From NCBI GenBank assembly GCA_033557465.1, contig CM066043.1, positions 108,180,278 to 108,244,277 of the forward strand: DNA of 64,000 bases. Direction: 5' to 3'. Of this stretch, positions 22,743-34,490 are shown piece after piece; position 1 is the first letter of the stretch, and every line of letters begins with the position of its first letter. The stretch comes from Ichthyophis bannanicus. Taxonomy: Eukaryota > Chordata > Amphibia > Gymnophiona > Ichthyophiidae. The translations under genes and the position numbers were made by a program. The notes below the pieces were generated by a model, which worked only from the letters and a program-made list of their open reading frames with translations, made no database searches and was not told the DNA's origin.

Positions 22743-22934
22743 CTGCAGAGGGAAATTGACAAAGAGAAAGAAACAAAATCAGGTAAAAGTAGCAGGAGAG
22801 AACTTTGTGTGACACTAACTTGGAACATTTGTGGATAACTCTCCTGACTGAAAAATGAGAGGCAGAGTGAGAGAGATGGAACGAGGAGACTGGGAAGAAG
22901 AAAGTAGGGGGCATGTGCATTAGTTGCTGGTTTA

Positions 22935-24575
22935 GGACCTTCCAGTCAATCTGCGTGCAGTGCTTTGCTAGTCGTCCTAACACAAAAAAAAACCCGTTTG
23001 TTGATCAAACTGCCAATCATCAAATAAAGGAAATCAACCAAATACAATAGCAGCCAGGGAATGCCCCACCTTTGTAATTGTAAAAAGCTTTTTTTGTCAG
23101 AAAAAAATGCCAAGGGAGAAAGGGAACCCGTCCCCCAAAGTAATAAGTCCTTTTTAATCATATAAAGCTGGTACTTAGCTCAGAATAAAGCGCTGATGTC
23201 GCTGAATCACGCCAAACAAAAGAGACAAGAATCTGGGCAAGTCTAACACCTATGACGAAGATACTCAACATTGCCTGAGTTTCACAAACATGCTCAGGAG
23301 CTGAGCATTCGCCTGGCAGATTGGGGCTATCCCCATCGGATTGTCCGCCAAGCTTACAGAAGGCCTACTTATACACATAGAGAATGGCTGCTTGATCCTG
23401 CATACAACTCAAAAAAACAGCAATCTGACAGAATAGTTGGGGTTTTACCATTCACGCAATGCATCTCACAAGTCACTCGAATTCTACACCAGCACTGGCA
23501 TATTTTGGGTTTACATGATTGCCTTAACAACCCTTTGATGTTGGCATATTCAAGAGGTGCAAATTTAAGGGATACACTTGTTCATTCAACATCTGTTGCT
23601 GATCGTCCCCTCCAAGTTTCATTCATCTCCAGACCATTACTCCTTCGGCACTTGCCGATACTGTGACCTCACATTATCAGGGGAATCATCACATGATTTA
23701 CATCTCCAGATGGACTTAAAATCCCGTTGGCATACCACATGCACATTCACATTTGCAGTTTGTTTAATAATATGCCCTTGTCAGTTATATTATATTGGCA
23801 GAGCCACTCGACCGATCAAGACACGATTGATGGAACATGCTCCAAAACCTCGCACAGCAACACAATCATCCCCCGTGATAGAACACTGTAGCTCACTGGG
23901 TCATACCTTTGAGCAACTAAAGTGGAGAGTGTTTGATCACATTTCGGAGGACCCACGGAGGGGTGATTGTGTTTATTATCTACAAAAGAAAGAACAGTTT
24001 TGGATTTTTAAATTGCAAACTGTTTCTCCTCAGGGTTTGAATTTGGAATTGGACTGGTCTAATTTAATCTGATTCACAGAAGAAGTTCCCGATTAGTGGA
24101 GGGTTTTTCCTTTTTGAGATGGACTTTCTCCTTTACACTGATTAGAGGGGTACTGGCTTTGTCATAATGATGTCAGACACGTTCTATATAAACACTGGCA
24201 GGGTTTTCACCCTTTGCGTATAAGCGCTGAATACTTATGTACAGGAATTCTGCCAAAAACCTGAAGCAGAGCTCTGGTATGGGCTCGAAAAATGGCATGT
24301 TGTGAAGATTCTTGTCTCTTTCGTTTGGCATGATTCAGCGATATCAACACTTTATTCTCAGCTAAGTACCAGCTTTATATGATTAAAAAGGACTTACTAC
24401 TTTAGGGGACGGGTTCCCTTTCTCCCTTGGTGGTGTTTCCGACAAAAAAAGAGTTTTCTACAATTACAAAGGTGGGGCATTCCCTGGTTATTATTTGGTT
24501 GATTTCCTTTATTTGCTAGTCCTCCTGGCATAATTAGGGCCTTCCAGCCAATCCAGATGCTGTGCTGATCTCCTT
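22935..24575 (+). mobile_element. Penelope-like element, 5' truncated, with inverted terminal copies
   Basis: The plus-strand body (23271-24072) encodes the end of a Penelope-like reverse transcriptase and a GIY-YIG endonuclease. It is bracketed by inverted repeats of about 210 bp (23022-23234 with 24306-24515). An imperfect 30-bp direct repeat, 22935-22964 and 24537-24566 (23 of 30 identical), may be a target-site duplication. Terminal repeats in inverted arrangement are known for this class. The element sits in the large NLR intron, antisense to the gene. Confidence 0.85.
23271..24072 (+). pseudogene. Penelope-like polyprotein end: RT thumb and GIY-YIG endonuclease
   Basis: Two overlapping frames (23271-23666 and 23578-24072) make up one broken reading frame. 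The first has QVTRILHQHWHILG, a conserved stretch past the RT core. The second has the GIY-YIG-type motif LYYIGRATRPIKTRLMEH, a downstream IEHC...LGHTF, and an E-rich helix ending KKEQFWIFKLQTVSPQGLN, as in Penelope-like endonucleases. The enzyme would nick the target and prime reverse transcription. A frameshift near 23640 separates the halves, and the RT core is missing at the 5' side. Confidence 0.85.
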
Positions 24576-24839
24576 GTCATTTTATTCCTCTAATCGTGTG
24601 CTTGAACCAATTGTGGTACTGCTTTGTCCTCTTCCATTATCTTGAGATATTCATTGTGTTCTTTGTATCACTTTGTTTTTGTAATGGTGTTTTTTGGTAC
24701 TCATCATGGCCCTGTCCATATTCTTTGCCCCTCTTCTGGTGTTCCTGAGGGGTTTGTGACACTCTTGATGGCTTGTACTAGTGCTACAGAATCCTGCATC
24801 AAGTTTCAAGCAGGTTTGATTAAATATAGATGGCAAACT

Positions 24840-24962
24840 TGACTGTTGCATTGCACTATCATTACACTATCACCTCTCTTGATTGTTTTGCTGTGATACC
24901 GCCTTGATTGTAAGATAAGGCGGTATAGAAATACTATTAAATAAATAAAATAAATAAATAAT
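24840..24962 (+). mobile_element. L2-type LINE 3' terminal fragment
   Basis: Only the tail remains: the 8-bp hairpin ACCGCCTT/AAGGCGGT (24898-24905 with 24917-24924), TATAGAAATA and an AAATAAATAAA tract. Confidence 0.75.
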
Positions 24963-25199
24963 AGCTTCCCCCATAGGCATTAATGGGGACGAATGAGACA
25001 AATATATGAATGATTCAGTTTCTGAAAACTAACCAAACGGGTGTATTCTGACATACAAAACTGAGCCCAAAAATCTTTAGTTTGCATATGCCTAGAAAGC
25101 AAGAAGAAAATGATGAGAGTTGGAAAGAATATTCTCCAGCTGTTGACTTTTCCAGTGTCTAGGAACAGTTCTGTTAATCTTCTCCTTTTCAAGGGAGAT

Positions 25200-25310
25200 G
25201 TTTCTTGTTGCTTTAATTATGAGGACAAAATGTGGAGTAGCCAACCTTGAACCAGGCTCTCTACCCTTTGGGAGCCAATGTTCTGCCTCTGAGCCACAGA
25301 ATAATTTGGA
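25200..25310 (-). repeat. Possible tRNA-derived SINE head
   Basis: Read on the minus strand, TGGCTCAGAGGCAGA resembles a tRNA-type A box and GGTTCAAGG a B box, with spacing near that of a tRNA. No cloverleaf survives, so it is at best a SINE remnant. Confidence 0.4.
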
Positions 25311-26329
25311 GAGCCACAAGCTCAAGGAGGATAAGAGAGTCTGTACAGCACCTGATGTGAAATCCATTGGCCCCACCCTGGGGAACATGATTAGTTCTCA
25401 GGGATTCAAAAGTGAACTCTAGAAACACCTCAGTGTTCTGAGGAAGTAGATGGCTAGAAGAGTCAAGCTGAGAGTCTAAGACCTGTGAGTCTTTGTATGC
25501 ATCTTTTGCATACAAAGCATTGATTGCCTACATGCCCAGATTATGGACTTGAGAAGCATGTGAGCATCCAAACCTATATCCTTTTAAATTGCTTGATTTG
25601 CTTGCACTTTATAAGTCAGTCCCAAGCTATGTTCCTTTTATGTATACTGCATGAAAAGAGGTCAACTGGTTTCCACCAGGTAGCATAAGGAAGACAGAGA
25701 GGAGGCCAGAGTGTAGGGTGAAGTGAATCATTTGTTGTGGTTCGCCCTTCTGGAGGTGCCCATTGTAGTACAGAGGATGAGTCGATGTGTCTATGAAGAG
25801 TTTGAACAGTCTTCTTGGAGTATCCAGAGGGGGAAGAAGGAGCAGGAGGTGTTTGGGGTTCTTCCCCAAAGGTTGATGGTTTTGAGAAATTTGCAGCCCA
25901 CGGACCTCAGGAGTCATCAGTGAAGGGACAAATGATCCAAAAGCAGAATAAGCCCGATAGTGGTGCTAAGTCCTCTGTGTGTCTGAAAGTAGAGAACCTA
26001 GCAGAGAAGTTTTACCAAAGTGCTGCTGACTGTCCATTAAGCTGTTCATGTTGTTTGAGACTGTGATTTTAGGAGTCCAGTGGATTTCAGAGGCGGAGGA
26101 GAGAAAACCAGAATTGTTAGAGGAAAGCTTCAAACTTTGGAATATCAGGTACCAAAAGGGAATGGAAAAGTCCTGTAGAAGTCAGAGGAAACCCACAGTC
26201 CAAAGGTAAAAGGAGATGGGTATCTCTGAAGAGTGGAGAGGAAAGGATCTACCTCTTATTCTGATTTGCTGTCCATACTCTGTGTACTGCATGGGAACCA
26301 CTATCATTGCTAGTTTGCTTTGAAGAAAC
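25311..26329. other. Intronic, no gene recognised
   Basis: Intron of the NLR gene. No LRR-like exon with flanking splice sites was found on the minus strand here. Frames on both strands are short and unlike known proteins. Confidence 0.5.
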
Positions 26330-27190
26330 ATATTTATTTAATTTAATTTATCAGTCACTTCATCTTCAAAGAGCTCAAGTCAACATATGGTATAACAAAA
26401 ATATATAAATTAGAAATGAAGATGTAAACAAACCATAAATGAAAAGAAGATATACAATTGACAGTGGGATGAATAATACACAAAAGAAAGAAATAAAAAA
26501 ATAAATATAAAACACTCCTAGGAATAAAATCTAAGCCATCCCTCCAAAACAGGCCAAAGATTAATCACTTAAAGTAAAAGCCGACCTGAAAAAGCAAGTT
26601 TTACATAACTTTTGACATTTTTTAATGATCTGGGGTAAGCTTAATTGCTTGGCCACAAAGTTCCATACCCTTGGCCTAGCAAGTGAGAAGGCACACTGGT
26701 CAGTATCAAAAACCTTTATTATAATATTGTGTACAGAGGAAGAGACAAAAGTTCATCTTAGCGAGTATGGACCTCAATCACTTTAAAAGAACTCCGAGCC
26801 CAGCTGGAAACCAGTGAAGGTTTTCCATAATACCAGCCACATGGTCAGAGATTTCAAGTCCCATAAAGGTACAAGCTGCAGGATTCTGAATTTACTATAA
26901 TTTGCACAAATGGCTTTTTAAAGCCTAAGAAGAATCATAGTAATCCAGGTGACCCATTATTGCTGAATGAATAATATTTGGTGAATGCAGCTTTCATAAA
27001 GAAGGCCAGAGATGCAGAATTATTCTAAGCTGCTAAAAAAATAATCTTAACCACATTAATTATGAGTGCTTGTATCGACAGTTGAGAATCCAAAGTTATG
27101 CACCCAATCGGAACTTCAGACTTCACAAGAAGTGAACATTTAAGATTAATTCTGGTGAGGAGAATTTAAAAGATGCCCTAAAATATCCAG
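26330..27190 (-). mobile_element. L2-group LINE 3' part, old
   Basis: The plus-strand start TTATTTAATTTAATTTATCA is the reversed tail. On the minus strand around 26690-26580 a broken C-terminal domain can be read (LWNFVAKQLSLPQIIKKCQK), resembling the L2-group WN-LP block. Many stops; orientation is secure, family approximate. Confidence 0.6.
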
Positions 27191-27619
27191 AATAATTCTC
27201 TTTTTGCATATTCAGAAACAGATTATTACTAGTTAGTCACTGACCTACCTTCCAAAGACAAAAGTCAACCATCTGCCAATTCACAGATGATTTATTTGAC
27301 TGCCATCAAAAAAAGGAAGTATACATTGGAGGGGGCGACGGGGAGATGGTGAACAGTGGAGGGATTTCTCTGCAGCAGCACAGTACGACATGAGGTCACC
27401 ATAGTAATCCAGGAGCCTGTACTGGATAGTAAGAGCTGCGAGCCCTGTACTAGCTGAGAGCCCAGATTGGCTCAACCATGATGGACTGGGAATCAGGGGT
27501 GACTTCTGCTACCCTAGGAGTGACACTATTGCGTAATAGTACACACGTAGCAGCGCTCTTCTTTAGTAAACATAACTCTTAAAAAAAAGTGCAATGTACA
27601 CTCTGAGACAGAGGTTTGG

Positions 27620-29806
27620 ACAAGCTTGCTGCCCTAGACAAACTCGTCCCTTTCTGCCCTGTTCCTCATTCCCATCAGTGAAATCATCACCCATGGTATC
27701 ATCCTGGTCTCTTCTGCATCACTCCTATCTTCGCTGTGCCGAGAGCCTCTAATGAAAGCTCCTCTCATTGGACTCCCTAGCTCACTTTCACCATTGTCAC
27801 CCTTATTACCACTCTCTTCTGCACTCCACTAAGCAATCTTATTATTCCGACCTCATCTCCTCATCTTCCAACTCCTCCCGTCAACTCTATTCTATTCTTC
27901 ACTCTCTATCGGCCTCCCACTCCTCCTCGTCTTCCGCCACCCCCCCCCCCCACCTGCTTTTCCAGACTCTGCTCTTTTGATACCCACTTCAGCGGTAAAG
28001 TACAAGCCCTCCGCCTAACTTTCCCCGCCTGCCCTCCCCCATTCTCTCCTACCACTCCTGACTCCCCTCCTCTCAGTCACGCTTCTGTCACAGAAGGCCC
28101 CTCCCTCTCCCACCACTGGTCCTCTTTTTGTCCCATAACACTTGCTGAACTATCAAGGCCCTCGCCACTTCCTCTAAGACCACCTGCCAGTTGGATCCCA
28201 TCCCCTCCACTGGCTCTGCGAACCCTCCCTGGCCCTCTCTCCTCTCATACTGAACATATTTAACACCAGCCTATCTTCCAGTCCCTTCTGTTCTCCTTGG
28301 AAACATGATCTGATCTGTCCCATTCTTAAAAAATCCTTACTGGATCCATCCGTTCTTGCACATTGGCGCTTCGTTTCCAATCTCCCCTTTCTTTTTAAAC
28401 TCCTGGAAAAACTGGTCTTCTCACAGCTTTCCTCTCACCTCGATGCTATCTTACTCTTTATACCTCTTTCCTGAATGAACTTCACATCTCCCATGATCGC
28501 AGTCTCATCTCCATAGCTGTCTCACTGGATCTATCCTCCGCTTTCGATTTAGTTGACCATGCCACACTCCTTGCCCATCTCTGTGATGCTGGGATCGGCG
28601 GCAATGTCCTTCACTGGTTCCGCTCATCTCTAGGTTCTTTTCTGTTCTATTCAGCTCAACCTTCTCGCCAGTCATGCCCTTACCCTGTGATATCTCCCAA
28701 GGTTCTGTCCTAGATCCCCTCTTTTTCAATGTCTTCCTGGCCTCCTTACCCTTCTGCATATTATTACGCAATCGACATCATTGTTCTACACCACACTAGT
28801 CCCACTGCTCCCGATATCACCCCTCTCAACACTTGTCTCTCATGCATTAATTGCTGGATGTCTTCTAACTTCCTTCACATCAACCTTTCAAAGATTCTGC
28901 TATCTGGTTCACTTTCGGAGGTCCCTTCCCATCTGTAGCCCCCAAGCTCTTCTCCTCCCTCATTCCGCTGGTTCCCACCCTGCGTTATCTTGGTGTCACC
29001 CTTAACTCTGCTCTGACTTTTGGCGAAGACCTGTCAGTCATATGTCACTCCTTCTGCTCCCTGAGACAGATCCATGCTGTCCATTCCTTTCTCTCTACTT
29101 CATTTCTGACCACACTTCTGCTTTCCCTTGTAATGACCCGGTTAGATTATTGCAACATCATCCTTGCCGGCCTTCCACAGTACCAGTTACGTAGGTTACA
29201 ACTTTTACAGAACACTGCAGCTCATCTCATCACACATGCCACCCATTCAGACCATATTATACCACTGCTCATACACCTCCATTGGCTTCCCGTTGCCTTC
29301 CGACTACAGTACAAGATCCTTACCTTAATCCATAAAGCAATCCATACTGGCTCTCCACAATACCTTTCCAATCTTGTTCATCTTCACCCCCCCCCCCCCC
29401 CAAGTGTTCACTCCGACTCCCTCCTATCCCCATCACAAGCACATCTGGAGTCAACCTGCAATTCTGCTTTCTTTTTTCTTGGTCCCAAACTATGGAACTT
29501 CCTGCCTCTGAACCTCCGCCTGAAACATTCTTTCACTAATTTTAAGTCAATGTTAAAAACGTACCTTTTCTATCCTGCCTTCAATCCCCCCCCCCCCCCC
29601 GCTCTCCGACTTCTTCTCCCCCTACTCCCTCACGCTGATGTGCACTGACCTTCTCCCTTCCCTGTTCCTCTCCCTCACGCGCCTCCTTTACTATCCCTTT
29701 CCTATTCTATTTCTTTTTCCAAGCAGCATTTTGATGTATTGTAAGCCACTCAGATGCCTGTGTATTGAGCAGTATATTAAAAGCCGAAATAAAGATAAAG
29801 ATAGAT
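27620..29806 (+). mobile_element. L2-type LINE, ORF2 and 3' tail
   Basis: The plus-strand LINE begins inside ORF2 (frame 27768-27980) and runs to a tail at about 29735-29806 (GTAAGCCACTCAGATGCC, then AAATAAAGATAAAGATA). ORF2 is broken by frameshifts and poly-C expansions at 27942-27953, 29388-29402 and 29587-29600. It lies in the NLR intron, antisense to the gene. Confidence 0.85.
28500..29648 (+). pseudogene. L2-type LINE reverse transcriptase remnant
   Basis: Around 28530 LDLSSAFDLVDHATL gives the first catalytic block. Around 28700 SQGSVLDPLFFNVFL-like sequence appears in another frame. YYAIDI near 28760 stands where YADD is expected. The frame 29133-29648 is the C-terminal domain, with TRLDYCNIILAGLP, LHWLPVAFRLQYKIL and LWNFLPLNLR. 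The altered catalytic pair and the frame changes mean the copy is dead. Confidence 0.85.
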
Positions 29807-30330
29807 ATGAGCATGCCACTCCTTTCCTGCAGCAAAATCCCTGGCTTCCTATCAGATTCTGTGCACAGTTTAAACTTCTTTTAATTGTATCTCATACACT
29901 TCATTCTGGGATTCCTCTGTATCTTGCTGATTTATTAATTCCATATTCCACTCATTATCTTCTCCGGCCATCACCTATTCAGGCCAAATTAACCTCCACT
30001 CCTTCATCTGCATTTTATTTTCTGGCACCTGCATTATGGAATTCACTCCCCCCTGAAATTGGGTTGGCATCCTCATTTCCCTCCTTCAAGACCCTTCTGA
30101 AAACACATTTGTTTAATACTGCTTATGACTTCCCTACTTAATTTGGCTGAGTTGTTTGTTTTGTATGTCCCTCTTCTGTTCTTATCTTTCGTGTGATTTG
30201 AATAACTCTCCACTTTCCTGTTTTTACTGGAGTTCTTTTTTATTTTATTGGAAACTCATTTTGATTGAATTATACATTCTGAACCAACATACTGATCTCT
30301 TGCAAAGGTGTCACATTACATCTCAAGGAC
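29807..30330 (+). mobile_element. Second L2-group LINE fragment
   Basis: Frame 29638-30141 enters a different L2-group C-terminal domain: NPWLPIRFCAQFKLLLI, then LYLADLLIPY, then ALWNSLPPEIGLASSFPSFK. It follows directly on the AAAGATA tail of the preceding LINE, so one element inserted at or beside the end of the other. Confidence 0.75.
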
Positions 30331-31085
30331 TCCGTGACAAGTAACTCCAATCAATGCATTAAGTCCAAGTAAATATTACAATAAGTCAAAGTACACTTGT
30401 TTACAAATCTCAGGGTAGCTTACAAAATGTTGGTGAGCACCTTGCTAACTCCAACAATAATAAATAATATAACTTTACTTTACTCACTGCAAAGCTGACC
30501 TATGTACTCAGAATTGTACTGAACCATCACAGAAAAACAACAATCTAATGCACCCTGCTATACTCTAAATTAAAGGAAGAAGTTAAGAGAGTAATAAACC
30601 CTTTTCTTCAAAATTACCACATTCAGGAGATATTCTTTGATTTCTTCCAATTCCCTATTCCTCCCCGCCCCCTTTCCCTTCCCTTCTCTCCCCTCACCTA
30701 TACCCCATCCTCCCCTATTGATCTACCTAGAAGTCCCTACCCTATCTTTCCTGTTTCTTCCCTACAGCCTCCCCCCCCCCCTCCCTCCTATGCCAGTGCT
30801 CATGGTTCTAGTATTTGCCGTGGTTGCCGGGGTTGTACTGGTGACAGTGGTTATAATGGATGCATTGGGTGCAATGGATATGATGGTGGCAGGGGAATGA
30901 GTGATAACTGGGTCCCAAATCTTAAAAAAGTCCAGCAGCTTCCGGGTCCCCAGCATTTGAGCCGTTCTTCTCCCCATGCTCATTAGTTATGTCATCGCAG
31001 TTTCCCAGGACTGAACCTCTGGTGCCTTCCCTGTTAGCTACTGCTGCAGGATGACTTTTTTGCTATAACAAAGCCCTTCCCACAC
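30331..31085. other. Intronic, no gene; pyrimidine tract 30640-30790
   Basis: A C/T-rich stretch and unremarkable sequence. No exon or repeat was identified. Confidence 0.5.
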
Positions 31086-31089
31086 AGTC

Positions 31090-33060
31090 TCCTTTGAGTA
31101 ATGATTTCCCCCCTGGGGCCATTCTGCCTCAAACTTACCAAATAAACATAACCCTGGGGTCGGAACTACTCTGTGGGGCACCCACTCACTCATCTGTGCG
31201 CCAACCTCATTCCAAAAAGCTTGAGCATGCCCAGAAGCGGTGTGTCAAGGTGCTACACTCCCTCTTACATACGCAGCATGTGTCTGTAGACGCCAAACCT
31301 GCCTTTAAAGCCCAAGCATCATGGACATACGCCCTCCACAGAAACTTATATTTAATCTCCTGTAGGTGTACGCATTCTTAAAAAGTGGCATGGCTGGCAA
31401 ACGCTTCCTGTAACAGATCCTCTGTGATTTATTGTAAACCATCTTTCTGCCAGCGCTGGGCCAATACCCCCATGGCAGACAAATCCAGGACCAGGATCAG
31501 CTCCCTCCACAATTTCCGCATAGTTAAACGCCCTTCTAGAGTGTGCATTAATTCAACCATTCCCCCTGGCTGCAGTAGCGTGGGGACCTCCCTCTGCACT
31601 GTCCATATATAGTGTCACACCTGTAGATAGAAGTAAAACTCCCGCATAGGTATTTGGTATCGTCTCTGTAGCATTTGAAAAGAGTCAACCTCTGGTTCCC
31701 TCACCATCCTGAGATCTCCAATGCATGTTATCCTGCTCTGAGCCCAGCGCTTAGGAACAGCCCTCTGCAACCCAGGGGGGGGGGGAATCATTACTCCTTC
31801 CTAAAGGTAGGCAGCCTGTCTTATGCCACCACATCTTCCGATGATGACAAAGAACTCTCCATGCCTGCTGAAGAGATCTCAGGTAAGTGGAGGCCCTCCA
31901 TGCTGGTGGCAGAGCACTGGTTTCCACGTGCAGTAAAAAGGCTCTGTGCAGGGGCCTTGACATATCATTAAACATGTCCACCAGGAGGGTCTCTGACGCG
32001 CCCCCCCCCCAACAAATCTTGCAGCTGGCGCATTAAACATGCCAAATTGTAAGTGTGTATTGTTGGTTGGCCCGCCCCCCCCCCCCCCCCCAGTCTCCAC
32101 GGGTTTCATCAGCACCGACAGGGCTATCAGATGCTTACATCCTCTCCACAAAAATCTGCCTATAAGGCCCTGCAGTGTCAGCAGATCTCTCCTTGTGATC
32201 CATAATGGCAAGTGTCGCAATATGTCTATCCAGCGAGTAAGCGCCATTATCTTGAAAAGGGCTATTCGCCCCTTCAACGAAACGGGGAAGTCCCACCACT
32301 TTTTCAACCTCTCAATTGTACGAGCTAACTGGGGTTTAATGTTGAGGTTGTAGAGTTGTGGCATGTTTTCTAGCAATCAGATTCCCAAGTACCGTAATCA
32401 AATTTCTGCCCACACCAGGGGGAAGGTGCCCTGCCACTGTCCCCTGACCATTCTACCCACATCCAACGCCACAGACTTAGACCTATTTATCCTCAATCCT
32501 GAAAAGGAGCCAAATGTCTTGATGTGCTGCAATGCTGCCCATAATGACTGGGAGGTATTCTGGAGACACAAGAGTATATCATTGGCGAATGCACTTCATT
32601 TGATTTCCCCAGCCCCCCATTGTAATTTGCACACCTCCTCTGGTTTTATCAAAGAGAGCAGCAGCGGCTCCAGCGATAGCACAAACAATAAGGGGGAGAG
32701 GGAATACCAGAGAAAAGGTTTGGGACTTTATGCCCCCAACGAATATGGAAGCCAGTGGATCTACATAGAATGCTTGGACCCAGATCAGGAAAGCACCCTG
32801 AAATCCAAAACAGCGCATAACTTCAAACATATATGCCCAGGAAATCCTGTCAAATGCCTTCTTGGCATCAAAGCTCACCAACAATAGGGGTCTCCAATGG
32901 TTCAAGCAATATTCCATTCCCAACAAGGCCTTACTAATATTCAAAAAAGCTTCTCTGCCTTTCACAAATCCTGCTTGATGCGAGCCTATCAACCTAGGGA
33001 GGATATTCTGTAGATGACTGGCCAGCACCGATGCCTGTCTTAACAGCTTTTTCCCGGTCT
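31090..33060 (-). mobile_element. Tx1/L1-like LINE, C-terminal half of ORF2
   Basis: The minus strand encodes successive parts of a Tx1-like ORF2. 32579-33028 has HQAGFVKGREAFLNISKAL and FDAKKAFDRISWAYMFEVM. A broken FANDILL stands where YADD is expected (about 32570-32590). 31879-32376 has LKKWWDFPVSLKGRIALFK, and 31190-31330 carries a C-terminal cysteine region (CCVCKRECSTLTHRFWAC). Poly-C/poly-G runs and frameshifts break the frame. Plus-strand frames over the same region are shadows. Confidence 0.85.
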
Positions 33061-33417
33061 TTCTTTATTGGTGGGGGCATTTGGTCACCGCCTCAGCTCC
33101 CGGCAACTCACCGACTGTTGCTGCACACTTTCCCCTAACTTTTCACCTCCAGGGAAGAATCTGGATGAATTTCTTAGATTAATTAAGGGTGCAGCCCCGG
33201 AACGAGCAGAGAACGCGTCCTCACTCGCTCATACGTCATGTGACCTCTTGTTGTTTTCTATTTCATTATGTTTATTTTAGACATTTTTGTACACCGCTCT
33301 GCTAAGACCCCTTGAAGGGTTGTCTATCAAATAATAAACCATAAAACATAATGATGCTATAGTAGAGCATATTTGTTCTTTAGATCCTAAGTGACTTTTC
33401 TAAGGTTTTGTCTGGTA
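33061..33417. other. Intronic; possible retroposon tail near 33280-33350
   Basis: TTTGTACACCGCTCTGCTAAG near 33283 resembles LINE tail sequence, but the match is short. Nothing else recognised. Confidence 0.35.
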
Positions 33418-33745
33418 CTGAAACACAGAAACATAGATGGCAGATAAAGATCATACAGCCTATCCGATCTGTCCATCCATACCAAATATTAAGCTGTACA
33501 ATCCCTCCTTTCCCTTAGAGATCCTCTGTGCTTGTCCCATGCTTTCTTGAATTCAGATACAGTCCTTGTCTCCACCATCTCCACTGGAAAGCTATTCCAT
33601 GCACCACCACTGTTTCCATAAAGAAGTATTTCCTCAGCTTGCTCCTAAGTCTATCTCCTTTCACTTTCATCCAGAGTTTCCTTTCAGTTGAAAGGGACCT
33701 TCCTCCTTTGCAGATTTCACAATACCCTCAACTTTTGTAATAATT
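33418..33745 (-). mobile_element. CR1-type LINE 3' end
   Basis: On the minus strand the end of CR1 ORF2 reads through the block covering plus-strand CTCCACTGGAAAGCTATTCC (the WNSLP region) and AGAAGTATTTCCTCAGCTTG. The tail CTTTATCTGCCATCTATG matches the CR1 ends at 57300-57370 and 40056. Confidence 0.8.
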
Positions 33746-34490
33746 ACTAACATAAAGTCTATCCATAGACATGTAACTTTGTTGACAAGGCAGCTAGGCA
33801 TGTCCACACAGGAAATGCCATATTTGCAGATATAGTCTTTCTCAATAAACTGATCTTAAAATAACTTGTTTTTAATCTAAAAGCGTCAGCAAAATCAGCA
33901 GCTGTAAAACTAACTTTTTCGTAAAGGATTTCCCTATTGCCAATACCCTACAATTCTTGGCCAACCTTAAAAAAGCATTGTGGATTGATGCTCTTGAAAT
34001 TTTCCTAGCAAAATACTTTTCTTCTTCTTTTATTTTGACATGATACACTTTCAAGTACATCCTGTAGAACATTTTAGTATAAGTACATTTTGATCTGTGC
34101 CAAGCTTGCTCTAGCTTCCTACGCATCCCATTCATCAACCATAAATCAGCCGTAAACCAAGGTGCTCTCTTCCCATGCTATGTGCCCTCATAGGTGTATT
34201 CTGATCTACTGGCTGAATACCTAAAAGAATTCCACGTATCCATCAAAGTATTAACCTACTTTGTATCTGCCAGAGCTGCCTGGTCAAACCTTACCTCATA
34301 AAAAATGAAGAGCCCGATTATTCAGCACCGGCAGCTAATGTTGCTAAAGCGGCTTGCATTTGGCGCTGAACTTAAAACCCAGATATTCAGTGCCAGGGCC
34401 ATATCCAGGCTGCCTGGAATGCTGCGAAACTAACCGAGCAGTAGAAATATTGAGCAGCTGTCCAGCTAGCTTGCACCTGACTTTCGCAGC

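Noticed and set aside
23160..23240. Hammerhead ribozyme in the left inverted repeat of the first Penelope copy (GCGCTGATGTCGCTGAATC)
   Set aside because: CTGATG is present, but the rest of the core (A9, GAAA, cleavage triplet with stem III) cannot be placed.
25200..25310. A functional tRNA gene
   Set aside because: A- and B-box-like strings are present, but no acceptor or anticodon stems form.
30637..30983. Membrane-like frame (VLVFAVVAGVVLVTVVIMDA) at 30637-30900
   Set aside because: Hydrophobic by chance in GT-rich sequence; short, no splice or family support, and antisense frames are equally open.
32039..32887. Plus-strand frames of 104 and 174 codons
   Set aside because: Shadows of the Tx1/L1-like ORF2 on the minus strand.
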